A DNA stretch of 64,000 bases from Xylanibacter ruminicola. Lineage in GTDB: Bacteria; Bacteroidota; Bacteroidia; Bacteroidales; Bacteroidaceae. The stretch covers positions 1-64,000 of the forward strand of contig NZ_FNRF01000005.1 in assembly GCF_900107775.1 (NCBI RefSeq), given 5' to 3'. The notes beneath the pieces were generated by a model that was not told the DNA's origin, searched no databases, and was given only the letters and a program-made list of their open reading frames with translations. The position numbers and the translations under genes were made by a program. This document shows, piece after piece, positions 35,144 through 45,100 of the stretch. Within the stretch, counting starts at the first letter, position 1. The number at the start of each line of letters is the position of its first letter.

Positions 35144-35171
35144 CAAAGATACAACTTTTTCTGAAATACAA
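35144..35171 (-). promoter_or_regulatory. Promoter of the fic operon
   Basis: TATCTTTG (35144-35151) lies 5 bases before the ATG on the minus strand, so the transcript would be nearly leaderless. A TTG at 35169-35171 lies 17 bases upstream, slightly close. Confidence 0.55.
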
Positions 35172-35321
35172 AATAGTCTTTACATCTTTTTTTGAGGAAC
35201 TTATTTTGTAAATAATGGTTAATTATATTAAGATATCATAAATACCATATAGCTAATCCGTCATAACCAGTCAATTTGGTTTTTGAGTTTCGTAATTTTG
35301 CAACTGCGTTGTCGAAGCAGC

Positions 35322-35440
35322 GCCGTTTGTTAGGGGGGAGGGTACCACCGGAGATAGTACCCCCGGGGATGGCCCCGGACAAGGGGCCTAAGAGGGGTAC
35401 ACGCCAATCTCCGGTGGTACCCTCCCCCCTAACAAACGGC
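35322..35440. repeat. 34-base perfect inverted repeat with nested inner stems
   Basis: The arms 35322-35355 and 35407-35440 are perfectly complementary over 34 bases, including a run of six Gs against six Cs. Inside them, GTACCCC (35357-35363) pairs with GGGGTAC (35394-35400), and GGCCCC (35371-35376) with GGGGCC (35383-35388) around a six-base loop. The block is GC-rich in AT-rich surroundings. Confidence 0.9.
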
Positions 35441-35472
35441 CCCACGCGAGAAACAACTTAATTGCGTCCAAA

Positions 35473-35529
35473 AAGTAACTTGTTTTTGCTTAATAATCAA
35501 CTTGATTTTTACCAAAAAACAAGTTACTT
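35473..35529. repeat. 15-base inverted repeat
   Basis: AAGTAACTTGTTTTT (35473-35487) and its exact complement (35515-35529) flank a 27-base loop. Confidence 0.75.
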
Positions 35530-35556
35530 ACGAAGCAAAATCAATACAACAAAAAA

Positions 35557-35589
35557 TCGCAACAGAATGAAATCCGTTGCGACTTTTTT
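35557..35589. terminator. Hairpin terminator, probably bidirectional
   Basis: The stem TCGCAAC/GTTGCGA with a 12-base loop is followed by six Ts on the plus strand and preceded by six As. On the minus strand it lies about 125 bases after the esterase stop and would end that transcript. Confidence 0.65.
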
Positions 35590-35712
35590 ATATTAACTCG
35601 TTTTATATGTTGAATTAATTCAGAAGGGGCATTGAGTTTATTCAATGCGGGTTATGAATTAATTCAAGGATTTTGAGAGGTTGCCAACAGCACATTTCAA
35701 ATATATTGAAAA

Positions 35713-36957
<1,245 letters not shown>

Positions 36958-37021
36958 TTACTTGTTTGACACCCGAGAGGGCAAAAAGTAAAATGCCGCC
37001 TGCGATAGTTAATGAAGATTA

Positions 37022-37062
37022 ACAAATAAAAAAAGAGCACCCTTATGCAGGATGCTCTATTT
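37022..37062 (-). terminator. Terminator of the etf-acyl-CoA dehydrogenase operon
   Basis: Read on the minus strand, the stem AGAGCATCC pairs with GGGTGCTCT across a 7-base loop (one wobble) and is followed by seven Ts. Confidence 0.75.
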
Positions 37063-37083
37063 ATAATAGCGTTTCGGGATTGC

Positions 37084-38811
37084 TTACTCAGCAGTCTCCT
37101 CGTCGTTAGCACGGAAGTTCTCGAGGTCCTCAACCTGAAAGGCCTTGATGTAAGCAGCCTTACCAAGGATATCCTCTTCGGCCATGCGAACATATACGTT
37201 AGCGCTCTTTGCGAACAGCTCAGGTGCCTTAGCAGCATCGCGGAGGATGAGCAGACACATCACGAGCTCGGCTGTCATGTCGTAGAGACGGCGAGCCAGG
37301 AAGTCGTGAGCATCCTGATTGTCGAGAGCCTTAACAGCAGCGAGAGCCTCCTCGTAAACGGGGATGAGCTTCTCAACACGGGCCTTGAGAGCAGCGTTAG
37401 CCTCAGCAGGCAGTGCAGCCAGCATGTCCTTGATGTTGTTGAGCATAGTGCCGTTGGTGATGTAGCGGATAGCAGCTACAACCTGCAACTGAGTGGTACC
37501 CTCGTAGATAGAGAAGATACGGGCGTCGCGGAACAGGCGCTGGCTCTTGTACTCCATGATGAAACCTGAACCACCGTGGATGCTGATAGCGTCGTAAGCG
37601 TTCTGGTTAGCATACTCAGAGTTCATACCCTTAGCCAGTGGTGTGAAAGCATCGGCCAGGCGCTGGTACTTCTTGAGCTCCTGCTTCTCCTCGGGAGTGA
37701 GCTTGCGGTCGCGCTCGATATCCTCCAAGCACTTGTAGATATCAACGTAAGCGGCTGTCTCATACAGCAGTGAACGACCAGCATCGAGCTTAGCCTTCAT
37801 GCGAGAGAGCATATCATAGACAGCGGGGAAGTTGATGATAGCCTCACCAAACTGCTGACGCTCCTTAGCGTAAGCCAGACCCTCGTTGTAAGCCTCCTGT
37901 TCAACACCTACAGACTGTGCGGCGATACCCAGACGGGCACCGTTCATCAGAGCCATCACATACTTGATCAGACCCAGACGTGTGCTACCGCAGAGCTCGG
38001 CCTTAGCGTTCTTATAGGTGAGCTCACAGGTAGGTGAGCCGTGGATACCCAGCTTGTGCTCGATGTGACGAACATCAACACCGCCCTGGCGCTTGTCGTA
38101 GATGAACATTGACAGACCACGTCCGTCCTTAGTGCCCTCCTCAGAACGAGCCAGCACGAGGTGGATGTCGCTATCACCATTGGTGATGAAACGCTTCACA
38201 CCGTTCAGGCGCCAGCAGTTCTCCTTCTCGTCGAAGGTGGCCTTCAGCATCACGCGCTGCAGGTCAGAACCAGCATCAGGCTCAGTCAGGTCCATAGACA
38301 TACCCTCACCAGCGCAAACGCGGGGGATATACTTCTGGCGCTGCTCCTCAGAACCGAACTCGTAAAGAGTATCGATACAGCTCTGCAAGCTCCAGATGTT
38401 CTGGAAACCGGCATCGGCAGAAGAAATCATCTCAGAGAGCATAGAGAACACGGTGTTAGGCAGGTTCAGACCGCCGTAACGACGAGGCATAGAAACACCC
38501 CACAGACCAGCTTTACGGGTGGCGTCGAGGTTCTCGTAAGTCTTAGAGGCGTAGATCATACGACCGTTCTCGAGGTGTGGACCTTCGAGGTCGACGCTCT
38601 CAGAGTTTGGCTCGATGATGTTAGCAGCCACGTCGCCGGTGATGTCGAGAATCTGCTTGTAGTTCTCGATGGCATCGCCCAGGTCAACGGGAGCGTAGTC
38701 ATATTCTTTCGCATCAGCGAAACCCTTTTCTTTCAGCTCAACGATACGAGCCATCAGGGGGTGGTTCAAGTAGAACCCGATCTCAGGATGATCGCTATAA
38801 TAGTTTGCCAT
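37084..38811 (-). CDS. Acyl-CoA dehydrogenase
   Basis: A 575-residue flavoprotein that oxidises an acyl-CoA to the enoyl-CoA and passes electrons to the electron transfer flavoprotein encoded just upstream. Family motifs are AGEGMSMDLTEPDAGSDLQ, the flavin-binding RLNGVKRFITNGD, and IYEGTTQLQ with the probable catalytic Glu. A C-terminal extension (about 465-575) is typical of the long bacterial group. The acyl chain cannot be inferred. Last gene of the etfB-etfA-small membrane protein operon. Confidence 0.9.
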   Translation of the reverse strand: MANYYSDHPEIGFYLNHPLMARIVELKEKGFADAKEYDYAPVDLGDAIENYKQILDITGDVAANIIEPNSESVDLEGPHLENGRMIYASKTYENLDATRKAGLWGVSMPRRYGGLNLPNTVFSMLSEMISSADAGFQNIWSLQSCIDTLYEFGSEEQRQKYIPRVCAGEGMSMDLTEPDAGSDLQRVMLKATFDEKENCWRLNGVKRFITNGDSDIHLVLARSEEGTKDGRGLSMFIYDKRQGGVDVRHIEHKLGIHGSPTCELTYKNAKAELCGSTRLGLIKYVMALMNGARLGIAAQSVGVEQEAYNEGLAYAKERQQFGEAIINFPAVYDMLSRMKAKLDAGRSLLYETAAYVDIYKCLEDIERDRKLTPEEKQELKKYQRLADAFTPLAKGMNSEYANQNAYDAISIHGGSGFIMEYKSQRLFRDARIFSIYEGTTQLQVVAAIRYITNGTMLNNIKDMLAALPAEANAALKARVEKLIPVYEEALAAVKALDNQDAHDFLARRLYDMTAELVMCLLILRDAAKAPELFAKSANVYVRMAEEDILGKAAYIKAFQVEDLENFRANDEETAE

Positions 38812-38813
38812 AA

Positions 38814-38993
38814 TTATTTCTTTATTCTATATCTTATTGCGTTTGTAAGACTAACGCCTATTACATAGCCAATGCCAGCACCAAGGGCATAAGCGATAGC
38901 AGGATTAACGATTCCTCTCAGAAGTGCCACAATGGAGAACATAATGACAAGAATCAATACGATAGTAGCAATATGCAAAAAGATATTATTCAT
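38814..38993 (-). CDS. 59-residue small membrane protein in the etf operon
   Basis: The ATG at 38993 directly follows the etfA stop codon, and the frame runs 59 codons to a stop two bases before the acyl-CoA dehydrogenase ATG. The product has two hydrophobic stretches, MNNIFLHIATIVLILVIMFS and ALGAGIGYVIGVSL, joined by a short polar turn (LLRGIVNP), and a basic C-terminus (RYRIKK), so it is probably a two-helix inner-membrane hairpin. The tight fit between two coupled genes argues strongly that it is real. It might anchor the flavoprotein-dehydrogenase pair to the membrane. I recognise no family. Confidence 0.7.
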   Translation of the reverse strand: MNNIFLHIATIVLILVIMFSIVALLRGIVNPAIAYALGAGIGYVIGVSLTNAIRYRIKK

Positions 38994-40019
38994 TTACTTA
39001 CTGTTCTGCTTATAATACTTGATGAGTTTGGGAACAACCTCCTCAACCGTACCTACGATGACGTAGTCGGCGATGCGGTTGATAGGAGCATCGGGATCGC
39101 TGTTAACAGAGATGATGATACCAGAATCCTGCATACCAGCGATGTGCTGAATCTGTCCAGAGATACCGCAGGCAATATATACCTTGGGGTGAACAGTAAC
39201 ACCAGTCTGACCAATCTGACGGTCGTGATCCAGCCAGCCAGCATCGACAGCAGCACGGCTACCACCAACCTCACCATGGAGCACCTTAGCCAACTCGAAC
39301 AGCATGTCGAAGTTCTCCTTAGAGCCAACACCATAACCACCAGCAACAACGATAGGAGCACCCTTCAGGTTGTGCTTAGCAGCCTCTACGTGGTGATCCA
39401 GAACCTTAACGACGAAAGCCTCGGGGCTAACATACTTGCTTACCTCCGGGTAAACAACCTCCTTCTTGCACTCACCCTCGTACAGAGCCTTCTGCATCAC
39501 GCCAGAGCGTACAGTAGCCATCTGTGGACGGTGGTCGGGGTTTACGATGGTAGCTACGATGTTACCACCGAAAGCAGGACGAATCTGATAGAGCAGATTC
39601 TCGTATGTCTTGTTGTTCTTCTTATCCTCGAAAGGACCAATCTCCAGCTCTGTGCAGTCGGCAGTCAGACCAGAGGTCAGAGATGACGATACACGTGGAC
39701 CGAGGTCGCGACCGATAACGGTAGCACCCATCAAACAGATCTGTGGCTGCTCCTCCTTGAAGAGGTTTACCAGAATATCAGTGTGGGGAGCTGAGGTGTA
39801 AGGGAACAAGTCCTTAGCGTCGAAAACAAACAGCTTGTCAACACCGTAAGGCAGAATCTGATCCTCAACCTTACCCTTGATGCCAGTACCGGCAACAATG
39901 GCATGGAGCTCAACCTTGAGTTCATTGGCGAGCTTGCGACCCTTGGTCAACAGCTCCTGAGATACTTCCTGTACCTGAGTACCTTCAATTTCGCAATATA
40001 CAAATACGTTATTAGCCAT
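38994..40019 (-). CDS. etfA: Electron transfer flavoprotein alpha subunit
   Basis: A 341-residue subunit that carries the FAD of the EtfAB heterodimer. The C-terminal FAD-binding stretch is clear: GGSRAAVDAGW, then QIGQTGVTVHPKVYIACGIS, SGQIQHIAGM and INSDPDAPI-like VNSDPDAPINRIADYVIVGT. It takes electrons from the acyl-CoA dehydrogenase of the same operon. It lies 6 bases after etfB and adjoins the small membrane protein gene with no gap. Confidence 0.95.
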   Translation of the reverse strand: MANNVFVYCEIEGTQVQEVSQELLTKGRKLANELKVELHAIVAGTGIKGKVEDQILPYGVDKLFVFDAKDLFPYTSAPHTDILVNLFKEEQPQICLMGATVIGRDLGPRVSSSLTSGLTADCTELEIGPFEDKKNNKTYENLLYQIRPAFGGNIVATIVNPDHRPQMATVRSGVMQKALYEGECKKEVVYPEVSKYVSPEAFVVKVLDHHVEAAKHNLKGAPIVVAGGYGVGSKENFDMLFELAKVLHGEVGGSRAAVDAGWLDHDRQIGQTGVTVHPKVYIACGISGQIQHIAGMQDSGIIISVNSDPDAPINRIADYVIVGTVEEVVPKLIKYYKQNSK

Positions 40020-40025
40020 ATCTCG

Positions 40026-40898
40026 TTATCCAATGATTTTTTCGTCCAACAATTCTTTGATCATTCCCTCGATATCAGCATCAGAAGCCGTCAAAGTCTT
40101 CGACTCCTTAGCCTGGAACACGATGTTCTTGATGGCCTTTACCTTGGTAGGTGAGCCACTCAGACCGCACTGGTTTACATCGCCATCCACATCAGCCACG
40201 CTCCACTGGTTGAGTGTGAGCTCAGGACGCTGCTCGTACAGATAGTCGTAGGCAGTACCCTCGGCAGGACGCTCCATAGGACAGGTAGCGCGCTTGTACT
40301 TCATCACCAGCTTAGCATTCTGGGGACGACAAGGAGCAGCGCTTCCGTTAACAGTGATAACAACAGGCAGAGGAGCCTCTACGGTCTCAACACCACCATC
40401 GATCACACGCTTGATGGTAGCCTTACCATCCTTTACTGAGAGAACCTCCTCAGCGTAAGTTACCTGGTTGAGACCCAATTTCTGAGCCACCTGAGGACCT
40501 ACCTGAGCGGTATCACCATCGATAGCCTGACGACCACCGATTACGATGTCGACATCGCCAATCTTCTTGATGGCAGTAGCCAGTGCATAAGAAGTAGCGA
40601 GGGTATCAGCACCAGCGAAGAGACGGTCGGTAAGCAACCAACCAGTATCAGCGCCACGATATAATCCCTGACGGATAATCTCACCTGCACGTGGAGGACC
40701 CATCGTGAGGATTCCAACTGTTGAGCCTGGGTTCTGCTCCTTCAAGCGAAGGGCCTGCTCCAGGGCATTCAAATCTTCTGGATTGAAGATGGCGGGAAGG
40801 GCTGCACGGTTTACGGTGCCTTCGGCAGTCATTGCATCCTTACCCACGTTACGGGTGTCTGGCACTTGCTTGGCCAGCACAACAATCTTTAAAGCCAT
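40026..40898 (-). CDS. etfB: Electron transfer flavoprotein beta subunit
   Basis: A 290-residue subunit with the start MALKIVVLAKQVPDTRNVG, the adenine-nucleotide-binding region (TMGPPRAGEIIRQGLYRGAD) and the ETF-beta signature VIGGRQAIDGDTAQVGPQ. The frame continues upstream to 41006, but the promoter at 40937-40968 lies inside that part, so the ATG at 40898 is the start. First gene of the operon. Whether this pair does simple electron transfer or bifurcation cannot be decided from the sequence. Confidence 0.94.
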   Translation of the reverse strand: MALKIVVLAKQVPDTRNVGKDAMTAEGTVNRAALPAIFNPEDLNALEQALRLKEQNPGSTVGILTMGPPRAGEIIRQGLYRGADTGWLLTDRLFAGADTLATSYALATAIKKIGDVDIVIGGRQAIDGDTAQVGPQVAQKLGLNQVTYAEEVLSVKDGKATIKRVIDGGVETVEAPLPVVITVNGSAAPCRPQNAKLVMKYKRATCPMERPAEGTAYDYLYEQRPELTLNQWSVADVDGDVNQCGLSGSPTKVKAIKNIVFQAKESKTLTASDADIEGMIKELLDEKIIG

Positions 40899-40936
40899 AT
40901 TTATTAATAATGTGAATGAAATTTCAAAATCGGCTG

Positions 40937-40968
40937 CAAAAATACACTTTTTTGAGCATACAGCCAAA
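40937..40968 (-). promoter_or_regulatory. Promoter of the etf operon
   Basis: TATTTTTG (40937-40944) and TTTG (40965-40968) on the minus strand are separated by 20 bases, a perfect match to the Bacteroidetes consensus. Confidence 0.8.
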
Positions 40969-40973
40969 TAAAA

Positions 40974-41018
40974 TGCACAAAAATACGCCGAATGTGCACA
41001 AATCAAGCAATTTGTGCA
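40974..41018. promoter_or_regulatory. Candidate operator between etfB and the barrel gene
   Basis: A perfect inverted repeat TGCACAAAT (40995-41003), six bases, ATTTGTGCA (41010-41018), plus a third half-site TGCACAAA at 40974-40981, 21 bases (two helical turns) from the first. It starts 5 bases upstream of the etfB -33 element and ends 18 bases before the -33 of the divergent gene. Confidence 0.55.
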
Positions 41019-41036
41019 ATTAAATAAGTACGAAAG

Positions 41037-41069
41037 TTTGCTTAATTATGCCAAAATGTTGTAATTTTG
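41037..41069 (+). promoter_or_regulatory. Promoter of the outer-membrane barrel gene
   Basis: TTTG (41037-41040) and TAATTTTG (41062-41069) are separated by 21 bases. Confidence 0.7.
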
Positions 41070-41091
41070 CAGCCGAAAAATGAATATTGAG

Positions 41092-41802
41092 ATGAAAAAG
41101 TACATATTTATTGCTTTTGCCTGCCTTTTTGGCACCACCACCGTCCAGGCGCAGGACAAGGTAGAAACAACAGTAGAGGCCGACGTGGTAAGTCAGTATA
41201 TCTGGCGTGGTATGGACTTGGGACATGTATCGTTACAGCCCACACTGGCCGTGAGTTACAAGGGATTAACACTCGAAGCATGGGGCAGCGTAGGACTGAC
41301 CGACAGTAACGACACACGCGAGTTTGACGTGACCTTGAAATACACCACCGGTGGATTTAATTTCGGCATTGGCGATTACTGGTTTAACGAGGGTCTTGAC
41401 CCGCAGAACCGCTATTTCCGTTACAATGCACACTCAACCAATCATGTGTTCGAGGCTAACGTAGGTTACGACTTCGGTCCGCTGGCATTACAGTGGTACA
41501 CCAACATTGCGGGTAACGACGGCTTTACCTGTTGCGATCATCGCGCCTACAGCTGTTATGTAGAGGCCACAGCCCCCTTTAAGCTGGGTGGTTGCGACTG
41601 GCAGGCCACAGTAGGTGCCGTGCCCTTCTACACCACTTTCTACAATGCCGAGGGCTTTATTATAAATAATGTGACACTGCGTGCCGATCGTGACATCAAG
41701 ATTACCGACCACTTCAGTCTGCCCGTGTTTGCCCAGATTACAGGCAACCCAGCCAGCGAGCACGCTTATTTTGTATTTGGATTTACATTAAAAGCATTCT
41801 AA
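41092..41802 (+). CDS. Outer-membrane beta-barrel protein (TorF-like putative porin)
   Basis: A protein of about 236 residues with signal peptide MKKYIFIAFACLFGTTTVQA and a mature domain of alternating strands (VETTVEADVVSQYIWRGMDL, LTLEAWGSVGLTD, FEANVGYDFGPLALQW) that ends in Phe (YFVFGFTLKAF). The pattern resembles the TorF family of putative porins. The ligand is unknown. An in-frame ATG at 41080 is also possible; 41092 is chosen because the signal peptide follows it directly. The DUF486 gene starts 7 bases downstream. Confidence 0.72.
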   Translation: MKKYIFIAFACLFGTTTVQAQDKVETTVEADVVSQYIWRGMDLGHVSLQPTLAVSYKGLTLEAWGSVGLTDSNDTREFDVTLKYTTGGFNFGIGDYWFNEGLDPQNRYFRYNAHSTNHVFEANVGYDFGPLALQWYTNIAGNDGFTCCDHRAYSCYVEATAPFKLGGCDWQATVGAVPFYTTFYNAEGFIINNVTLRADRDIKITDHFSLPVFAQITGNPASEHAYFVFGFTLKAF

Positions 41803-41809
41803 AAACATT

Positions 41810-42184
41810 ATGACAAACGGAATATACACCATCGTATTGCTCATATTGAGCAATGTGTTTATGACCTTCGCCTGGTATGGGCATCTGCGCCTGCAACAGT
41901 CGGGCATTTCGAGCAACTGGCCACTGTATCTGGTGATCGCCTTCTCATGGATGATTGCCTTTTTCGAGTACTGCTGTCAGGTTCCCGCCAACCGCATCGG
42001 ATTTATCGACAATGGCGGTCCGTTCAATCTGGTACAGCTAAAGGTGATCCAGGAGTGCATATCGCTGGTAGTGTTTGCCGTGATTGCCAACTTCTGTTTC
42101 CAGCACGAGCAACTGCACTGGAACCACGCCGCCGCAGCACTCTGTCTGGTCATGGCGGTGTACTTTGTATTCATGAAACCGTAA
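41810..42184 (+). CDS. DUF486/DMT-family membrane protein
   Basis: A 124-residue inner-membrane protein with four predicted TM helices. The motif MTFAWYGHLR and the stretch FFEYCCQVPANRIGF followed by LVQLKVIQE are typical of the DUF486 branch of the drug/metabolite transporter superfamily. No substrate is known. It shares a transcript with the barrel gene upstream. It converges on sprA with a 9-base gap. Confidence 0.85.
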   Translation: MTNGIYTIVLLILSNVFMTFAWYGHLRLQQSGISSNWPLYLVIAFSWMIAFFEYCCQVPANRIGFIDNGGPFNLVQLKVIQECISLVVFAVIANFCFQHEQLHWNHAAAALCLVMAVYFVFMKP

Positions 42185-42193
42185 GAAAATAGT

Positions 42194-45100
42194 TTATCGG
42201 GTTAACGAGAACTTCATAGATAAACCAAAATCATGCGTCGTTGTGGGATAGCTATTGCTTGACAACAACGGCGTATTTGTTTGTGTATCGTAATAAGCCG
42301 TCAGGGTGAGCAAACGCGAAAGTGTGTAATCGGCCATAAACGAGAGTTTGAAGGCAGAGTTACCACTGGATGCCGACGACACACCCGTGGCAATATCGCG
42401 GGTGATGGCCGCCTGCTTGCGCAGCGAGATATCGAGGCGCAGGTTCAAATCGTGGTTAACACCGGTCTTTCTAGAGAAGCTAGCCTGTCTGGTGTTGCCA
42501 GCGTTGCTGGCATCGCCAGACTTACTGGAACTTCTAGAATTTCTTGGGTTCTGGGCTTTGCTGATGGTGCGGTTGCCCTTGGCACCAAACAGATTAAAAT
42601 CGCGGATTTTATAAGCCAGACCAACCACCCAGTCCTTACTGAGCGACTCGTTGAGCTGAATGCTGGTCATCGAGAGGTTGAGCACACGGGTGGTGCGGTA
42701 TTCCAGCTTGGCCGTGAGGTCGTTCTGGAAGGTGGCATCCACACCCAGCAGGGGCGAGAAGGCCTCGTTGATGCTCACGGTAGAATAGCTGGTATTGACG
42801 TAGCTACCAACGCTATAAATGCTCTTATAAGCATGGTTCAGGTTCAGACTCTTCAGGTGTTCCTTTACCCAGGCCAGTTTCGACAGTCCGCCATAACGCA
42901 CACTCCAGTTGGGCAACAGGCGGGCAAGCGACGGGAAGATGGCCAGCGACTTGCCTGCACCCGAGGTATAGGCCGACAGGAAAGCCGGGATAAGCACCTG
43001 GGGTGAATACTCCTCGCCTACCCTTTGCTGGAACTCGGGGATGAGCTCGCGGAAATGGTCGAAAGCGGCCGAACGATAGCCGTTGTTGGCATTACCCATA
43101 CCTGCCAGCGCACCTCGCAAAGAAATGGTGGTGATATTAAACGTACCACTCAAGGTGGTGGGCATGCCATCGTACATATACTGTACACTCTTGGCGCGGG
43201 TATCGGTACGCGAGGCGGTGAGATCGATCTTCAGGTCGCGGATAGGCTCGAGTACCGCCTTTATCTGCAGATCCTTACTGGTGTTGATATTGGCAGGGGT
43301 GGATACGCTATCGTTCTGCAACAGCCAGTTGCGACCGAGGGCCTTATCGATATAGCCATCGCCCATCAGTCCGAAAGCAAAATCCAATCCTGGTGTCAGC
43401 AATCCATCAGTACGGTTCTGTCCCAACATATCGCCCACATTGGGCATAAAGCCAGGCAACAACATCGAATACTGGGTGCGATAGCTGATGTTCATACTAC
43501 GCAGCATCATGAGCACACGCAGGGGGCCCTTGTTGCTCTTGTTGGCCTTTTGCAGAGCGGGGATGTGGTTATAGAGGGTGACGAAATTAAGCGCCACGTT
43601 CATGTTTACCTGACGGTTGCTGGTGATGGTGTTACCCAGACTGGTGCCATCCTCTAACTCGGTACCACGCACCCAGGTGTAGCGACCGCTATACGACGCG
43701 TCGGCATTCACCCAATCGAAGATGGGCAGTTTGTTGAGCGGAAACTGGTACGAGGCGGTTACCTGTTGCTGGTAATCGAGCGGTGTACCCCAGTTGCGGA
43801 TGCTCTGTTTCACCGAGTCCTTCCAAGCCACATACTGATCGGGATACAGGTCCTTGTTGATCGGCGTATAGGGCTCTTCGATCTCGGCACGGGTGGCCGA
43901 CTGGAAGGTAAAATGCAAGTTCTTGGTAAAGTCCCATCGCAGGGAGAAATCACGGTTCCATAGGAACTGCTCGGAGAATGTAAGTGGCAGGTTCTGATTC
44001 TCCAGACTCTCCAGGTCGCGCTCCTGAAGTTCGTAGTAGTTACGCGTCATCTCGGTATTGAACGAGATGCTCTGGGGCAGGTAGTTCAGACCTATCGACT
44101 TGGGGAAGTTGAGCCACTTCGACTTACCCTTGAGTTTCTTAAACGGCTCCCAAGTTTTATATACGGGCGAGTAAGAATAGTTCAGGGCGCCACGCCACTG
44201 GTCCTCGCGCTCGTAAACGGTGGTCTTACCCGAGGTGTTACGATGGGCATGACTGTACGAGAACGAGAAGTTGGCGGGATCGTAAGGCATAGGATGACGC
44301 TTGGTTTTCAATCCCCAGCGCAGGTTCGACAGCGCGAAGTTGGTGTTACGTGTTTTGGTAACAGCAATACTCTCGATGCTGTCGCGCTCGTGCTGGTTGG
44401 CGGCACTCTCCAAGGCATCGCTCAGGCGCATATCCGAATCGAGCGGATTATAACGTGGGCGCACCTCCTCGTGACTCACCGAGTAGTACAATGGCGCACT
44501 CACCTTGGCCTTGTCGGGGAAGAACTTACCCAACTCTAACTGGGCGGTAAACGAGTATTCCTTCTGGGTGTCGGTAGAGCGTTGCATCACACTCTCCTCC
44601 AGTCCACCAAAGCCATCGCTGATGTATCGGCCCGAGAGGTTCACGGTACCGAAATCAGACAGTTGCACGTTCATGGTGCCCGATGCCGCCCAACCGCCAT
44701 TGTTGTTGGCATCCATCAATCGGAGCTCGTTCACCCACACCTCACCTGACTTCACCTGGTCGGAGATGTTACGCACACCAATCATCATCACCTTCACCTC
44801 GCCCAGAGTAGGGTTACCCTGCACACGTACCGTGTTGTTGGGTTTGCGAGGGTCGGGCTCGCTATAAACCTGATTAAAGCTACCGATACCCTGTGCCTTG
44901 GCCTGGTTACGGGCTTTCTTCAGTTTGGTAAACACATCAAGATTGATATCCAGCATGTTCTCTTCGGGCCACACCATACGGCGATCGGCCGTGGCATACT
45001 TACTATAATCGCTACGGTCGGGGGTGAGCTGAAGGGGTATCTCGTACTCGTAGTAGTTATTCTTATAGTCGCTACCCATACGCACAAACACAGCCAACTG

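Larger units (their letters stand above)
35293..35590 (+). ncRNA. Candidate structured RNA or hairpin element
   Basis: The 574 bases between the fic and esterase genes contain no plausible gene. On the plus strand a -7 element TAATTTTG (35293-35300) is followed by a 119-base hairpin (35322-35440), a 15-base-stem hairpin (35473-35529), and a terminator-like hairpin with six Ts (35557-35589). This order would give a transcript of about 280 bases made almost only of stem-loops. The -33 element is poor (TTTG with a 14-base spacer), so transcription is unproven. The element may instead be a DNA-level repeat. Confidence 0.35.

Noticed and set aside
35236..35461. Short open frames within the 34-base inverted repeat
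   Set aside because: Both strands give Pro/Gly-rich translations simply because the DNA is a GC-rich hairpin. There is no start context.
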